A stretch of 64,000 bases of DNA from Scylla paramamosain (Eukaryota > Arthropoda > Malacostraca > Decapoda > Portunidae), in NCBI RefSeq assembly GCF_035594125.1, contig NC_087152.1, positions 7,302,501 through 7,366,500 of the forward strand, in the 5' to 3' direction. A model generated the notes under the pieces. That model was given only the letters and a program-made list of their open reading frames with translations. It made no database searches and was not told the DNA's origin. Both the position numbers and the translations under genes were made by a program. Positions 11,747-25,556 of this stretch are shown here, piece by piece. Numbering within the stretch: the first letter of the stretch is position 1; every line of letters starts with the position of its first letter.

Positions 11747-12250
11747 CTTCCAAATTTAGGTGAGGTGCGCGCGTTCCAGTGTTGTTAATGTGTGACCGTC
11801 TTTCGCACGTCTCCCAGGCTTTATAGATACTCCGCTGGTTACCCTTGACGCATTATATATTTTTTTTCTTCACACCCTCTTTGAATACTTCCAAGTTTAG
11901 ACAAAGCGAGCGCGTTCCACTGTTATTAATGCGTGACTGTCTTTCGCACGTCGCGTTTTGTTTATTGTTATTTTGTTGGTTATTTTTAAAGCCAGTATTT
12001 TTTTTTTCTCGCTCCCTCCAAGTTTAGCAAAAGTAGGTGTTCGCCCAGGCCACTTTCCAATGCCATTAATGACCTTCTTTCTCACGTCGCTCAGTGCTTA
12101 TAGTTTCCCTGCTTGTTACTCTTTACGCAGCATTCTTTATCTCACACCCTTTTCGAATGCTTCCAAGTTTAGCAAAATCAGGTGTTTACTAAGCCCACTT
12201 TCCAATGCCATTAACAACCGTCTTTCTCACGTCGCTCAATGTTCATACAT
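11747..12250. repeat. Four diverged tandem units, about 127-144 bp
   Basis: Units headed by CTTCCAAATTTAG, CTTCCAAGTTTAG or CTCCAAGTTTAG start at 11747, 11888, 12016 and 12160. Each carries a downstream GTCTTTCGCACGTC or CTTTCTCACGTCGCTCA segment. Units three and four are the most alike (CCACTTTCCAATGCCATTAA in both). Confidence 0.8.
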
Positions 12251-12300
12251 GTTTATTCTTGTTTATAGTTGCTCCCCCAAGTTACTTAGTCACAAAAGAC

Positions 12301-12490
12301 TCTTAATTGCAGGCTTGATCAAGGGTGTGCAGGGAGCGAGGTGGCTGACCCCCTTCTTGCGTAAAAGTATCTCTAGTCGTACCCAGTGTTTATGATAACA
12401 TGATTACCCCGCCGCTACTCATTACATAACCTTAATCGCGGCCTTGGTTAAGGATGTTAAGGGTAGCAGGTCGACCACATTCCTCTCCTG
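12301..12490. repeat. Diverged duplication, about 130-bp period
   Basis: CTTAATTGCAGGCTTGATCA near 12301 and CTTAATCGCGGCCTTGGTTA near 12430 head two related blocks with AGG and GACC segments in the same order. Confidence 0.6.
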
Positions 12491-12689
12491 AAAATAAGCA
12501 CCGCTGTAAACAGACACGTGGCTCCAGGTAATCGGTGTTGCGGCGCCTTTACCCAGTCAATTAGTAAACACTATCGCCTCTTCCCCATTACAACCTTCCT
12601 CTTCCCCGCCCCTTGGCCACCCCTTCGCTGCCCATACATAGCTTACTTGGATAACGTAATCAAGATAAGTTGTCTAACGCAGGCATCAG

Positions 12690-12921
12690 TGAAAGGGAAG
12701 GTTCAAAGCTGCTGTTAGTCTGCTTTGTTAGGGTGTTTTAATTCTTGTTTCTTTGTTTTCTGGAGATTTGCAATAAGACGTCTTCGAAAAAGTTCAACAT
12801 ACGTTTCCTAACACTAATTTTAATGAAAGGGAATGTTTAGAGATGCTATTAATCTGTTTTGACAGTGTTTTCATTTCCTTGTGTCCTGGAGGTTTGGAGT
12901 AAAACATTTGTCGAAGAAATC
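12690..12921. repeat. Diverged duplication, 134-bp period
   Basis: TGAAAGGGAAGGTTCAAAGC at 12690 and TGAAAGGGAATGTTTAGAGA at 12824 begin two blocks. Both continue with TTAGTCTG or TTAATCTG and CTGGAGATTTG or CTGGAGGTTTG. Confidence 0.75.
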
Positions 12922-13082
12922 TTGCCACGAATTCTCGAGTTCCATTCGTCGGGGAGTGCTGGTTCATCTTCAAAGGAATGTTGTCTCTTACGGAGATTTA
13001 CTCTTTCTCAAGACAAAGTTTGTTTTGGTTTTTGGAAACTTTATAGCCGTTGGACTTTTACTCTAACGTCTTGCGACACTTG

Positions 13083-13083
<1 letters not shown>

Positions 13084-13133
<50 letters not shown>
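13084..13133. repeat. (CA)n microsatellite
   Basis: Near-perfect CA array. The following 13134-14230 is unique DNA with a small GGT/CCA run at 13450-13470 and no gene. Confidence 0.98.
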
Positions 13134-13134
<1 letters not shown>

Positions 13135-14234
13135 ACAAAAACATGAATCTGTATTGATTTGTTCTTATGTAGGAACGTACATAAGCTTTTCGTATATTTA
13201 CTTTATATATGTGGATATCTCATTCCGACATTTTCACAAAGCATGGTTACGAAGAATTTGCCTTTTATATTTTGTAGGTAAAAAAAAATGTTAAGGCATC
13301 TCTTCTGATATCGCTGATATACGAGTATTGGAGTAAACACTATGCCCCGAAACTGCCAAGAAAACATCAATCTTCACAAATGGCGACTTAACCTCGCGTT
13401 CGGACAACAACCGAAGCGCCACATCCATGAGAATGAGGTGAAGCTGACCACCACCACCACCACCACCACCCACACTCCTACTTCCTCCCGGCATTTGGCG
13501 CAGTGAGCTGGAAAGGTGTGGCAAAAGTTTCGAGCTGGACTTGAAAACATCGTGGGACGTGTAACGATGCTAAAAGTGAATTTGTCCTAAAGATTTTTTG
13601 GCACTGATTTGTTCCCTTTCGACTACCTCATTTACCTTGCCTAAGTTTGCTTTTAGATGTTTCAAGATTCACGACAAAACGCCATGATCAGTAAAGCCTT
13701 AGGAACAAAAACGCTGTTACCTTGTGTTTGTAGAGAAAGAAAAACTCATTTTTATTTAATTATTTATTTTCCTTATTTTGCTATTCCCAAAGTTGACCAC
13801 CTTAAACTACTTTCCTGCACTTACTAGCACCACCACCTCCATAGACCTCGTGGTTGGTTTTTAAGACCTTGATCTGCCCTTCAAGACTATCTTTATACCA
13901 GTCAGGCAATCCCACACGGGTTAACCCAGGCAAGGCACCACACATCCACTCACACATCATTCACACTCTTAGTTCCGTCAGTCCACAGTAGAAAGGGGAA
14001 GTCTGGTGACCTTCAAGACACTCAAACAAAGAAAGATCCCTGGTTATAAGGGAATCCATATACCACTGTGCACGAAATCATGAGTTTATCAGAGTATATA
14101 TAAATTATTTAGTTAGTGATGCTGAGTGTCTCGTGATGCAACAGTCTGCTCTCCGGAAGTTGAAGTAAAATTTACCGTAATAGTTTTCAGACTGTTTGCA
14201 AAAGAAAAGTCGAGCAGAATACATCTGAAGGCGC

Positions 14235-14236
<2 letters not shown>

Positions 14237-14310
<74 letters not shown>
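14237..14310. repeat. Compound (GT)n(GA)n
   Basis: GT at 14237-14276 passes almost directly into GA at 14276-14310. Confidence 0.98.
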
Positions 14311-14312
<2 letters not shown>

Positions 14313-14619
14313 TAGCGAGACAGGATTTTCTGGGGGAAATTCCTTTGATCATATGATATTGGCATTTAAATGTTTAATGTCACACTTTTTAATCACTTTT
14401 ATTGTTGTTCTTTCATTGATTTTGTGATTAAATTCCCAGTGGAAAATCATTAATCTTTTTCAAAACCGATTAAGTTAACTTCTGATCTCTTTAAACTTTT
14501 CTCTTTACTGAAAATCAAATAAAAGCCGAGATTTTACGCTGTCAGGTAACTAAAGATGAGTTGCGTCATGTGGTAAGGTATAGATAAATGTACAAGTGAG
14601 TGAGTTTGTACGATTGTAA

Positions 14620-14800
14620 ATGGTGAAGACTGCAGTCGTCCATTACATTTTAGTTACTGAAGTAGGTTTACTTAAATATAACAATGGTGAAGAGTAGAGT
14701 CGTTCAGTGCATTAAGAGTCACTGAAGAAGGTTTGCATGATTATGTTACTGGTGAAAATTAAAGTCATTCAGTGCATTAAGAGTCATTCAAGATATCTTC
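14620..14800. repeat. Three tandem units of about 65 bp
   Basis: TGGTGAAGACTGCAGTCGT, TGGTGAAGAGTAGAGTCGTT and TGGTGAAAATTAAAGTCATT start at about 14620, 14685 and 14750. The second and third share CAGTGCATTAAGAGTCA. Confidence 0.75.
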
Positions 14801-15487
14801 TGCATACCTTCATCCTTGAGGCAGCCACACTTGAGCTTCCTGCTTCCAAAACTGCCAAACTCAATCACGTTCCACCCATTTGCCTCATTTTCTTACTCAC
14901 CGCACACTCCCTCTTCTCTTTCATCACTTTCCCAACTTGAATTCATTCATCACAGGGGGTGTATTATTTCTCTTGATATTCACCACTATTTCTATGGACA
15001 TTCAGTACAAATTATATATATTTTTATGTCGTCTGCCACTCACTCATTATGTGTTATTCACTGAGAATAAAACCATTCAGTACTATCGGATGGTTTAAAG
15101 ATTACTTGAATGCCTCACACTGCACAGCCACAGCGTCCCTTTACGGCCCATGTGTAGCTCACCCAAGTATCAGTGTCCGGTAAAAACTGTATGTATGTAA
15201 ATGGGTGGAACTTGCATTTTCACCCATTTACCCATTCACCTACGTACATAAATACCATGTTGCTACCTAAGAAGATAATTATTCATTTAATTGCTATGAA
15301 GTGCACGTTATTATTTGACATACGAGTATACATACCCAAAGCCTGCTCGGTGACTTATAAAGGGAAAATATTAAGTTGTTTTACTTTTTTTACTTGTTAC
15401 TGTTGGTCATATTTTCGTCATCAACTGAATTTTATGTTTCTAGATATACATCTTTCTTAATAACTGTAGTTAAAAATAAGTAACAAA

Positions 15488-15722
15488 AAGCTTTACAGTC
15501 TCTTATCGTTCCCCTTTAAAAGAGCTGGACATTTTTTTTTTTTTTACAGTTGAAAATTAACTACGATTTAAATAATAGAGACATATTTCCCCTTGTTCTT
15601 AGATGATAAATTTTTACGTGATACAATAATATTACTTAACATACGAAGCTTAACAGTGTCTTATAGCCCCTTTTAAAAGAACTGAGCATTTTTTGTCAAT
15701 TAAAACTTATCTACAATTTAAA
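15488..15722. repeat. Diverged duplication, 158-bp period
   Basis: AAGCTTTACAGTCTCTTAT at 15488 and AAGCTTAACAGTGTCTTAT at 15646 each run through TTTAAAAGA and CTGGAC or CTGAGC and end in ATTTAAAT. Confidence 0.75.
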
Positions 15723-16154
15723 TGGCAGACCGATTTTCTCTCTACGTTCGAGAAGAATGGAGGAGACTGGAGGTGGGTGATCAGGTGTGCCCTCCACTAT
15801 CACCTGAACACTTTTATTCTCTTTCCATTACGAGTATGTGTGTTTTGCAGCTTCCTGTTTTTCGATTGTTTACTCTTTTTTTTTTTAAATCATCCGGGAG
15901 TTACTGTTGTGTGTATACTGTTTTATTTTCCTGTTAGCAAATATCGTATGATTGGTCGTGTAATGAATTTCCTGGCGTATTTTTAAAAATTTATTTTCAT
16001 TTTTTTTGTTTTTTGTGTGATGTTTGTGATAGTTGTCTGAAAGAAGAGGGAGGGGAGGGAGGGGGACTGACAATTACTGGAGCTTTCATGTCCTAAATTT
16101 TAATTAAAAAGAAGCAAACAAAACAATAAATTTGCTCACGGATGTATCGCATGT

Positions 16155-16260
<106 letters not shown>

Positions 16261-16709
16261 ACATCAACGAAAATAACATCATTCGAATACCTATAACGGA
16301 CACATAATGAAAATACTTATTAATTCATTAAGTGCCTTTCATTTTTAACGATTCGGCTGCTGAGTGATTCCGGTGAAGTTATACATATTCTATTGCGTCT
16401 GTGATAATATTAGTGTTGTGCTCACTTCGAGTCTAATTTAAGTTTGAAGTGTCATTATTCTGTTCCCTTCCCTTCTTCTGTACCATGTTTGTGTGAGTGA
16501 CTGGTTTAGAGGTGCTGTTGTGCTGTTTTTTTTTTTTTTATCTTATTTATTTATTTTTTTATTTGGAGTGGCAGCTTAGTGGTATTTTCAGCTTAATCTT
16601 TCTTACTTTTTTTTTCGTACTTTGGTCGGCCTCTTTCATACGTAAAGAAATGACAGGAAAAAAAAAGTTTAATTCCCTGCGATTATAGTACTTCAGGGAC
16701 ATTGCTATG

Positions 16710-16711
<2 letters not shown>

Positions 16712-16794
<83 letters not shown>
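16712..16794. repeat. (CT)n microsatellite
   Basis: Perfect CT array. The 600 bp after it are unique, AT-rich and without a gene. Confidence 0.98.
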
Positions 16795-16797
<3 letters not shown>

Positions 16798-17407
16798 ATC
16801 TTATAGTATTTTAGCAGAATGTAATTAACCTCAGAACAATTGTGTTGAGTGTTGCGTAAATGTGTCACAGTGTTCTTTGTTTTCATTCCCTTAAGATAAT
16901 AATGACAGTTTTTGGCCTTTTAAGTGGCATTTTATTGTACCGTGTGTGTTCTGGCAATGTCGACAGAGCTTCAGGATGCAGGTGCTTGATATACAAAGGT
17001 TATTTATGGTACGTGTCTTGTAGCTTTAATTACTACATATTACCATGCTTATATTACGTAGTGGTATTTCAATATTTATCTGGCTGTTTATGTTCTTGTT
17101 TGTTTACTTATTTTCTTGTTTATTTATTTATTTGCTTATTTACTTAGTGCACGACGTCATCAAGTCTCATACGGGCTAATTTTTGACGTCAAACGAGAAA
17201 TGCAAGGTACAGTGTCTCTTTCAAAATTAATACTCCCGCCACTCCCTTTAAGTAATAAAAATGATCCCAGGTAATCCTCTTGTCAGCTCAGCGAGTGAAA
17301 GATGAAAAGTGGACGGTGTCTGTAGTGCCATAGTTTATCACACTTGTGCATATTGACACGTGTAAAAAAAAAAAAAACTTTTCACTGAATGTACAGAGCA
17401 AACGATA

Positions 17408-17532
<125 letters not shown>

Positions 17533-18341
17533 CTTAATAAAGAGAGATAAAGTAAATGAAAAAACGTGAAATTTAAAGTTATTTATCCTTGCGACGAGTT
17601 AATATAGCAAATACGGGCAAGAACGATGCATAGTTTACATTTGCACTGAATGTACATTCTAAAGAATATATTCGTTTAAAAATAAATAATAAATATAAAG
17701 ATAAGCACAGCGAACAGAAATAGAGAGAACAAAGAAGATATCATTAACCTGCTGAAGCCAAATGTTAAATATCCCAGGCAGGGCGATGGAGACTGTTGTC
17801 ATTGTACATATCCAGTGATAGAGGGTTGTAAGAAATATATATTGGTTTCAAACAAAGCAAACGATAAAAGAAGGAGCACAATAAAGACATATTAAAAAGA
17901 GATGAAAGGAAAATAGAATTAACATCGTGAAATTAAAAGTAGACGGAATATATCCTCTGGCGATGAATATAACTGTATCCCTCCTAAGCTGATGTGTGGG
18001 AGTTAATGCAGAGACCTTTTGATGAAAGAGGATTACATTAGAAGAGATTAACGTGAGCTAATGCAGAGGGAAAAAATACAAAAACACAATAACAGCAACA
18101 AAAGATTCAAGAACAGATTGAAATGACATCTATTTCATGATCGAACTATTCTTTTCCTTACCACACCGTGATGATTATTAGTAATTACCTTTGCTGTGCG
18201 AGTCATGACCTAACCCTTGTGACAATTCTCTGTAGTGACTTAAAACAGTCACTACTTTTACTGAACAAAAAACTGAAACAAGATATAAAAGATACTTAGG
18301 TACTTAGGAATTCACCTCACGGCAGACAGCAGGTGGCGAGG

Positions 18342-18470
18342 AAGAAGAAGAAGAAGAAGAAGAAGAAGAAGAGGAGGAGGAGAAGGAGGAGGAGGAGGAG
18401 GAGGAGACTTGAACCACGTGTACCAACTTAAATTACTGTTTGCTGGAAAATGTTGCCAACAGAGATGCTT

Positions 18471-18550
<80 letters not shown>

Positions 18551-18552
18551 CG

Positions 18553-18624
<72 letters not shown>

Positions 18625-18670
18625 TCCGCTGCTTTTGAACAGACTCCGGCAAGCATTCTCCTTGAGTCAC

Positions 18671-18749
<79 letters not shown>
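18342..18749. repeat. GAA/GGA, CT, GT and GA array cluster
   Basis: GAA/GGA triplets at 18342-18406, CT at 18474-18547, GT at 18557-18623 and GA at 18674-18749. The CT and GA arrays are complementary and about the same length. Confidence 0.97.
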
Positions 18750-18752
<3 letters not shown>

Positions 18753-18845
18753 TTATATCAGGTCTCGTTTTTGCGTTTTACTCGGCTTAGCACAGACTTA
18801 AGTATCTTGTTGTAGGAAAAATGAAGGAGGGGCCAAGTAGAAAGA

Positions 18846-18890
18846 AAGGAGGGAAGGAAGGAAGGAAGGAAGGAAGGAAGGAAGGAAGAA
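18846..18890. repeat. (GGAA)n microsatellite
   Basis: GGAA tetramers, near perfect. Unique DNA without a gene follows to 19490. Confidence 0.95.
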
Positions 18891-19490
18891 TGGGGACAGG
18901 GATGGGGAGAAGGGGCGAGGAGAAGGAATTGTGATCTTTTCTTTCTTTCCTTGTTTGAAAGTATCGCCTGTTTTTATGCTTCTCTCTGACTTCTCATGTG
19001 TCGAAAAGTAAAATTTTTCTTCCTCGCATTTTTGCAATAGATTTTTAAGGCATCGTTCAAAGTGCCGTTTTCTCTTATCCTTTATTCTGCATTGTTGGTC
19101 TTTTTCTCTTCTCGTGTCTGGTTTTTATATGGAAGTAACGTTAGCCAACTAATTTCTGGACAATTGACTGTTTGTTCAAAATATGATGCCTTTTCCAATA
19201 ATAATACCCGGAATGAGATGATCGGCAGTGAAATTAGTGGACTGAATGCACCTAAACCTATCCTATCCTAACCTGATCCAGCCTCCAGATGAAAAGGCTA
19301 ATGTTATTTCAATATTATCCGAATTGTTTTATATACATGATTTTCTTCAGAGTATCGATAGGGAGTTCAGATTTCTCACCTTCCTTCCAAACTTTTTCCT
19401 TCTGCGGAGTTGTTTTTACATTTACCTTCCGTTTCCTCCTCCATATTTCGTAATTTGCGTCTCCTTACCTCGCCTTTGGGTCTCTTATCG

Positions 19491-19492
<2 letters not shown>

Positions 19493-19571
<79 letters not shown>
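19493..19571. repeat. (CT)n microsatellite
   Basis: Perfect CT array in a pyrimidine-rich neighbourhood extending to about 19920. Confidence 0.98.
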
Positions 19572-19573
<2 letters not shown>

Positions 19574-20052
19574 GTTGTTTTTTTTTCGTTTTCTTTTCTC
19601 CGCTTCTTTCTGCCTGATATCCATTTTCCTTCTGTTTTTCTCCCTTACTCACTTTTCCTTTTCCTTACGTCCTCCTTTCCTTTTCTCCTCGCCCTGAGCT
19701 TGAGAGTCTTATGGTTGTGGTATTTCAAGCCTTCTATTTCTGTATTTTCTTTTTATATCAGTTTCACTTTACTCCTTTTTGCGGCAACTTTGATACCATT
19801 TCCTCCTCTCTCTTTCTCCTCTTTCTCCTTCGTTTCATTTCTCCTTTCCTTTAATATCCCTCCTTGCTTTCCTGAACGTCCGTGCCTTACTGCCTCCTAT
19901 TCGCATCTTTCTCTTCCATAATCGTGTGTTGTTCCTTTTATACCTGGTCCTCTTCCTTCATCCTCTTTCCAGTCTCCTCGGGGCTCTCTCTGCTGGCCCT
20001 CATTTTACGCTTCCTTCCACCTCACAGGCTCTTCCTCGGAGGTGTTTTGATG

Positions 20053-20221
<169 letters not shown>

Positions 20222-20223
<2 letters not shown>

Positions 20224-22189
20224 GCAGTCTCTTGAACTCTCTTCAATATACCTTTTACTATTTCTTCTTTTCACGTGACTTTAATAAATATCTCACGCAA
20301 AATACCTAGAACTGTGTTTATATATATTGTTTAGTATCATCTTATATTATTTGCTTGGTATAGTTTACATGAACGGTTTTGTTTTTTAATTTCTTTCACA
20401 GACTTACTCTTCATTTATAAATTTGTTATATCTTCACAGAATTGTTTAGAGTTTTTCCATAAGCTTGATGACTGATATTATTGAAAATCTTCCCTTTGCT
20501 CACTTGCCTGTTGTTTACTGTTTGCTTCGAGACGCAAGGGATGCTCGTGAAGGTAGTCTCAATATCCTTAAAATGAGTGAATCGTTGGTCGTTTATTGAG
20601 ATTTGATCTTTGTCATTCCTGAAGCTGTTTTTATATATTTTTTTTTCCAAAGTGCATGATTTCTCGCTTTTCTGAAGTGTTCCAAGCTCATTCTAAGGCG
20701 ACGTCATACTATTGGCTGGTGGGTCTTTAATTAATGAATCAGTTGCCTGGCTGATGCGGCTGTGGTAGTGCAGTCACTGAATTTCCTGTTTATTGTGGCG
20801 CCAAAATTATAACCCGTCATTTAATTATCTGGTTGTTGCGATGCCCAACTTTCAGTCAATCAGCTAATGAATGAATGAATGAATGAATGAATGAATGAAT
20901 GTATGAATGAATCAGTCACTTGCTTGTTGAGGTAGCGAAAGTTGAAATGATCTGTCAATAATTCTTAAAAGGAAAAATACTCTCATCACATCTACAAAAC
21001 TACAATATTTTAATTCTCATTTTTGCTAATGAAAAAGAAAATGAATAGACAAATAAATACAAAAATCAATGTAAAAATTCCTGTATATTTGTCACAGAAG
21101 TGCCTGAAGTGATGGCAAGACCATGTTATACCTCCCTGTTACGGTGTTCAGATGTTAATTAACCTCCCGCCACTGCCACTGCCGCTGAGTTTCTGTGTTT
21201 TCCCTCAATCCTAATCCTGTGATCTGTTGAAAATCTCCTTGCAAAACAGAACAACCGAAAGAGTGTCAGCGGATCAGAGGACGTAAGCCTGAGGGAAAAA
21301 ACAAAACACAGTGAGAGGGAGTGTGGCAGCTTAATCGACTACTGGCCATGGTTGTACTACTACTATTCCTCACGAAATCTGTTATCCTTCCTCTCTCTCT
21401 CTCTCTCTTTTTTTTTTTTTTTTTTTAGTACAGTTTGCTAAAGTGTTGTGTTGGTGTTCCCTATTGACATCTGTTCATTATTAATCTAACATTTTCTGTA
21501 TTTTGCAACATTAACTAGAAACATGAATTTAATTCGGAATATAAATGATAAAAGAAAGTAGAAAAAATTGAAGTATAATTGAAAAGATGAATACTTACGA
21601 ATGACCAGTAACCTCATTATTCATTGAGCTGTAGGAAACATTTTTTTTTTTTTTTTTTTAGTCTTCCAGTGTATCTCTAATCTACAAAAAAGTAAATAAA
21701 GTAAATAATTAAAATTTGTTAGAATTCGTGGAATGTTCATCAGCGGTTACATTATCGCAGCTTCACTTAATGCATTGTAGTATCAGCAGAAAGGAAATGA
21801 ATGCCAGACAGTTGCCAGCTCCGTCAAATTAAAAGCAGCAATAATTAGTTTGCTGCTCTTCCTGGTATTATTGTAGCGATGTTTTGACGGCATTGATTCT
21901 TCGGAAATTGCTAACGAAATTCTTATTCTACCTCTACCCACTGCGGCTCATTCCTCTCGCTTAAGCATTAGCCGTTATATTGTATCTGTCGCCTCGATGC
22001 AAAAGTCAGCCAGTGTTTTCCTCCTTGTTTCCTGTCTGCTGAGGCTTTTGACACGGATGAAGGAAACGCCTGGCAACTTTTATGATGATATTCGAGTTAG
22101 TCTGTACTTAATTATTTTATTTTACTTTTCTTTCTATGCAGAGCCAGGAAGTATTTTAGTATTTGTTACATGAGCCTTGTTCTATACTG

Positions 22190-22193
<4 letters not shown>
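20222..22193. other. Gene-free unique DNA with a GAAT array
   Basis: Mostly unique AT-rich sequence. A GAAT tetranucleotide array lies at about 20868-20913, and T runs at 21409-21426 and 21641-21659. No gene is recognisable. Confidence 0.6.

Positions 22194-22254
<61 letters not shown>
22194..22254. repeat. (CA)n microsatellite
   Basis: Perfect CA array. Confidence 0.98.
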
Positions 22255-22255
<1 letters not shown>

Positions 22256-22389
22256 TTTTACCCTTTTATTTACGATCTGCTTGCAATACAATACTTTTAT
22301 TTTCCTAAGTAGATTGATAACAATAGTTTAATTCTCTACTAATACCTAATTGTATGCTACATTGTGGTTTTGTGTGTAGCATGCATGAT

Positions 22390-22558
<169 letters not shown>

Positions 22559-22955
22559 AATTTTTTTCTGTATTCTAGTCATTGTTTTGCTGGTCGCCTT
22601 GTAAATTTGGTCTTATGGATATGAAGTGAGCGGCTCGAGTCTGTGATAGCGTCCTCTGTTGCTGTAATGAGGTCGCGGCGGGCTTTTAACGGCGTTCGTC
22701 TAGCAGCTGCATGGTGACGCATATGGTGACTCCATGATTTACCAGAAATATTAGCGCACTCCTATATTATGATTGTCTTCATCACTAGGAACGCTACGTC
22801 TGTCTGTCAGGGAAATCAACCACCAAAGGAGATTAATTTTAGAGTCAGGAATTCAGAACTACTCAACACGGAATGGTCAAGAATCTATACCCGAAAATAT
22901 TGACAGTAAGAAAAAAATTCTGACTCCATCAAAGATTTTCTGCAAAAATTCGTAC

Positions 22956-22957
<2 letters not shown>

Positions 22958-23044
<87 letters not shown>
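22958..23044. repeat. (GA)n microsatellite
   Basis: Perfect GA array. Confidence 0.98.
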
Positions 23045-23046
<2 letters not shown>

Positions 23047-23628
23047 GCACTACCGTTGCCTAGTGATACGTTTCCGTTACTAAGTAAGTTTTACAAATAG
23101 AATATTTCATTAAATTATGCGGATTGAATCTTACTATTTTCTACAAAACGAATTTGCATGGAGGTGTTTCTGGCTTCAGAATGAACAAGATGACGCCGTG
23201 CTGGAGGAGGAACAATACTGGCGTTATACAGCGTTTCCGTAACCAAGTTACCCACGGGGACAGCTGCTTGTTTCCGAGAAGGTTAGTAAAATGACTTTCC
23301 TTAGTATTTTTAAGTGAGTAACTGATGAATATACGAGCGCCAAAGCCATGCGACCATCCCGTATCAGAAGGTGGAGGAGGACTCTAGAACGTCAGTGGTG
23401 AAATAGGTGACGCGATACCCCATGACTTTTATAGGATTCTTCAAAGTCATTGTGAATCGAGAGGACATCTATATCGTTGCACAGTGAAAAAAAGTAAATA
23501 AAAAAGGAAAATGAATATAAATAAATTAAATATAGTTTCTTGGAAGTGTAAGTGGTCCAGACCCTCTCAAGCACGCTGGCTGCCGTGTAGCGCGACCACC
23601 AGGCTGCTCAAAGACCTTCAAACGGATC

Positions 23629-24090
23629 ATGAAGGAGAAGCTAACCTTTAAATATTCCTTGTCTCCACCGGACGGAGACCGCAGGGCATGGCGTGGAGAA
23701 TTCATCTTGAATTTTATACCAGAAAAGGAACATTTTTCTTTTTTGTTGAAATCTTGGAGACGAGACGAGGAACTCACTCCTCAGAAGCAGACTGCTCCCG
23801 ATGAACTTGCATTACGAAAGGCAAGGAAAAAACAGCAAATGACAGTCACGTCAGAGGTTACAAGTGATAAAAGGCTTGACGTGAAGGGACGACGTAGAGT
23901 TTTAGATATCTTTTGTCTTCACGGAAGTATAAATCCTGGATGTTCCAAAAACACTTCCTGTATGCACCTGGAAAATATTAAACTGATATGCTGTGACAGC
24001 AATAATTTTTCATTCCGTTCTTACACGCTGTGGGAAAATGACAGTGTTTCTGTCGTTTATACGAATATGCCAGTGTTAATAAACCACTGA
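23629..24090 (+). other. Unrecognised 153-codon open frame, probably chance
   Basis: This is the longest forward frame in complex, non-microsatellite DNA outside the retroelements. The product is Lys/Arg-rich in its middle and resembles no family I know. It has no signal peptide or membrane segment. In about 64 kb read in six frames, one such frame is expected by chance. A weak A-rich context surrounds it. I list it only so it is not overlooked. Confidence 0.12.
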
Positions 24091-24434
24091 TTTGATCTTC
24101 TATTAATAAGTTGTTATTGTAATCTTACTAATAAAACACAAGAAAGTATATAAACCCTTCCCACCTCCATCATCGACACCACGTTCTCGCCTTTCTCCAG
24201 CCCCGGCATTCCTGTGCCTTCTTACACACCGCGTCCTTGGCTTGTTTATCACGCCTGGAGGGGCGGTGTGGGAGATGAGATGAGATGGTGGACACCCTAC
24301 GTGACGTTTCTTCAAAGTTAAATATCTATATTTATTTGACCATGATACAATTTTCACTTAGTATTGTTCTGATTCTATTGCTCTCAATAATTACCTTATT
24401 TATTTATTAGTTTATGGCTGAAGGTTAGGTAGAC

Positions 24435-24528
24435 ACTATCCAGTCACTTGCAATCCACGGCTGTTCAGTATGAATAGTGAGAGAGAGAACTATCCAGTCA
24501 CTTGCAATCCACGGCTGTTCAGTATGAA

Positions 24529-24542
<14 letters not shown>
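24435..24542. repeat. 54-bp tandem duplication feeding a GA array
   Basis: ACTATCCAGTCACTTGCAAT begins at 24435 and 24489. The copies differ at one base (AATAGTGAGA versus AATAATGAGA), and both end in GAGAGA. The second copy leads into the long GA array at 24533-24612. Confidence 0.95.

Positions 24543-24612
<70 letters not shown>
24533..24612. repeat. (GA)n microsatellite
   Basis: Perfect GA array following a 54-bp duplication. The GC-rich stretch 24660-24870 after it has GGGAGG and CCACCA runs but no gene I can support. Confidence 0.98.
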
Positions 24613-24615
<3 letters not shown>

Positions 24616-25280
24616 AAAAAGTGTTAAAGGAAAAAATGAAGAAATTCACTCTCTTATTCTGCGCCTGGAGGGCCGGCGGGCACAGAGGAGTGTCGCACGG
24701 GGAGTTTAGGAAGGAGGCAGCGAGGCGGGGAGGGCGGCAGGGGGAGGGGGCTGAGAGGGGGAGGACTGCCCGCCGGCGAGACCTACGTGTGCCTGCCTGT
24801 TTGGAATTTACGCTGTGTTACCGACTCAACGCGCTGGTCATGGACTGCCACCACCACCACCACCACTACCACCACTGCGCAGAAAAAGCGAGTGGCATTA
24901 ATATCAAATGGCTTTAACTAGCAGTAGCGTCCTTATTTAATCTTCGCTATTATTTTCCAACATACTGCAGTTAGTATCAGTTTTCACCCTCCCGGCGGCT
25001 GTTTCTGGACTGTCAACCTCGTTCTTGGGTCGTCTTGAGCCATAAAATCGTCGCATTTCCACAGCGCAGATGGGGAGAGTCTCGTCTCATATTTACCGGA
25101 TGAGGAGGTGAGAACATATCCTAGCGTTCCTGTACTGTCGTATTGTAGCGTCTGTTTACCGCCCCAGTAATCCGGTCAGCTTCGCCTCGCAGCGCTGCTT
25201 TGGTCCACTGAGTAAAGCTTGGTTAGAGAAGGTGGCTCTGTTCCCCTGACATCGTGGGAGATCTGTGTGTGCTGTGTTGT

Positions 25281-25283
<3 letters not shown>

Positions 25284-25361
<78 letters not shown>

Positions 25362-25499
25362 GCAGACTATCTTCAATGGAACAAATGGTCCGTGTAGTCC
25401 AAGATTTTATGTAAATGTATGTAGAATTGCCTCTCTCTCGCTCTCTCTCCTTTTTCTTTACAACGTCAGATGATAAAGAAGATGGAGGGACGGCGGATG

Positions 25500-25553
<54 letters not shown>
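25284..25553. repeat. (CT)38 and (GA)26 inverted pair
   Basis: CT at 25284-25359 and GA at 25502-25553, complementary and separated by about 140 bp. Confidence 0.98.
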
Positions 25554-25556
<3 letters not shown>

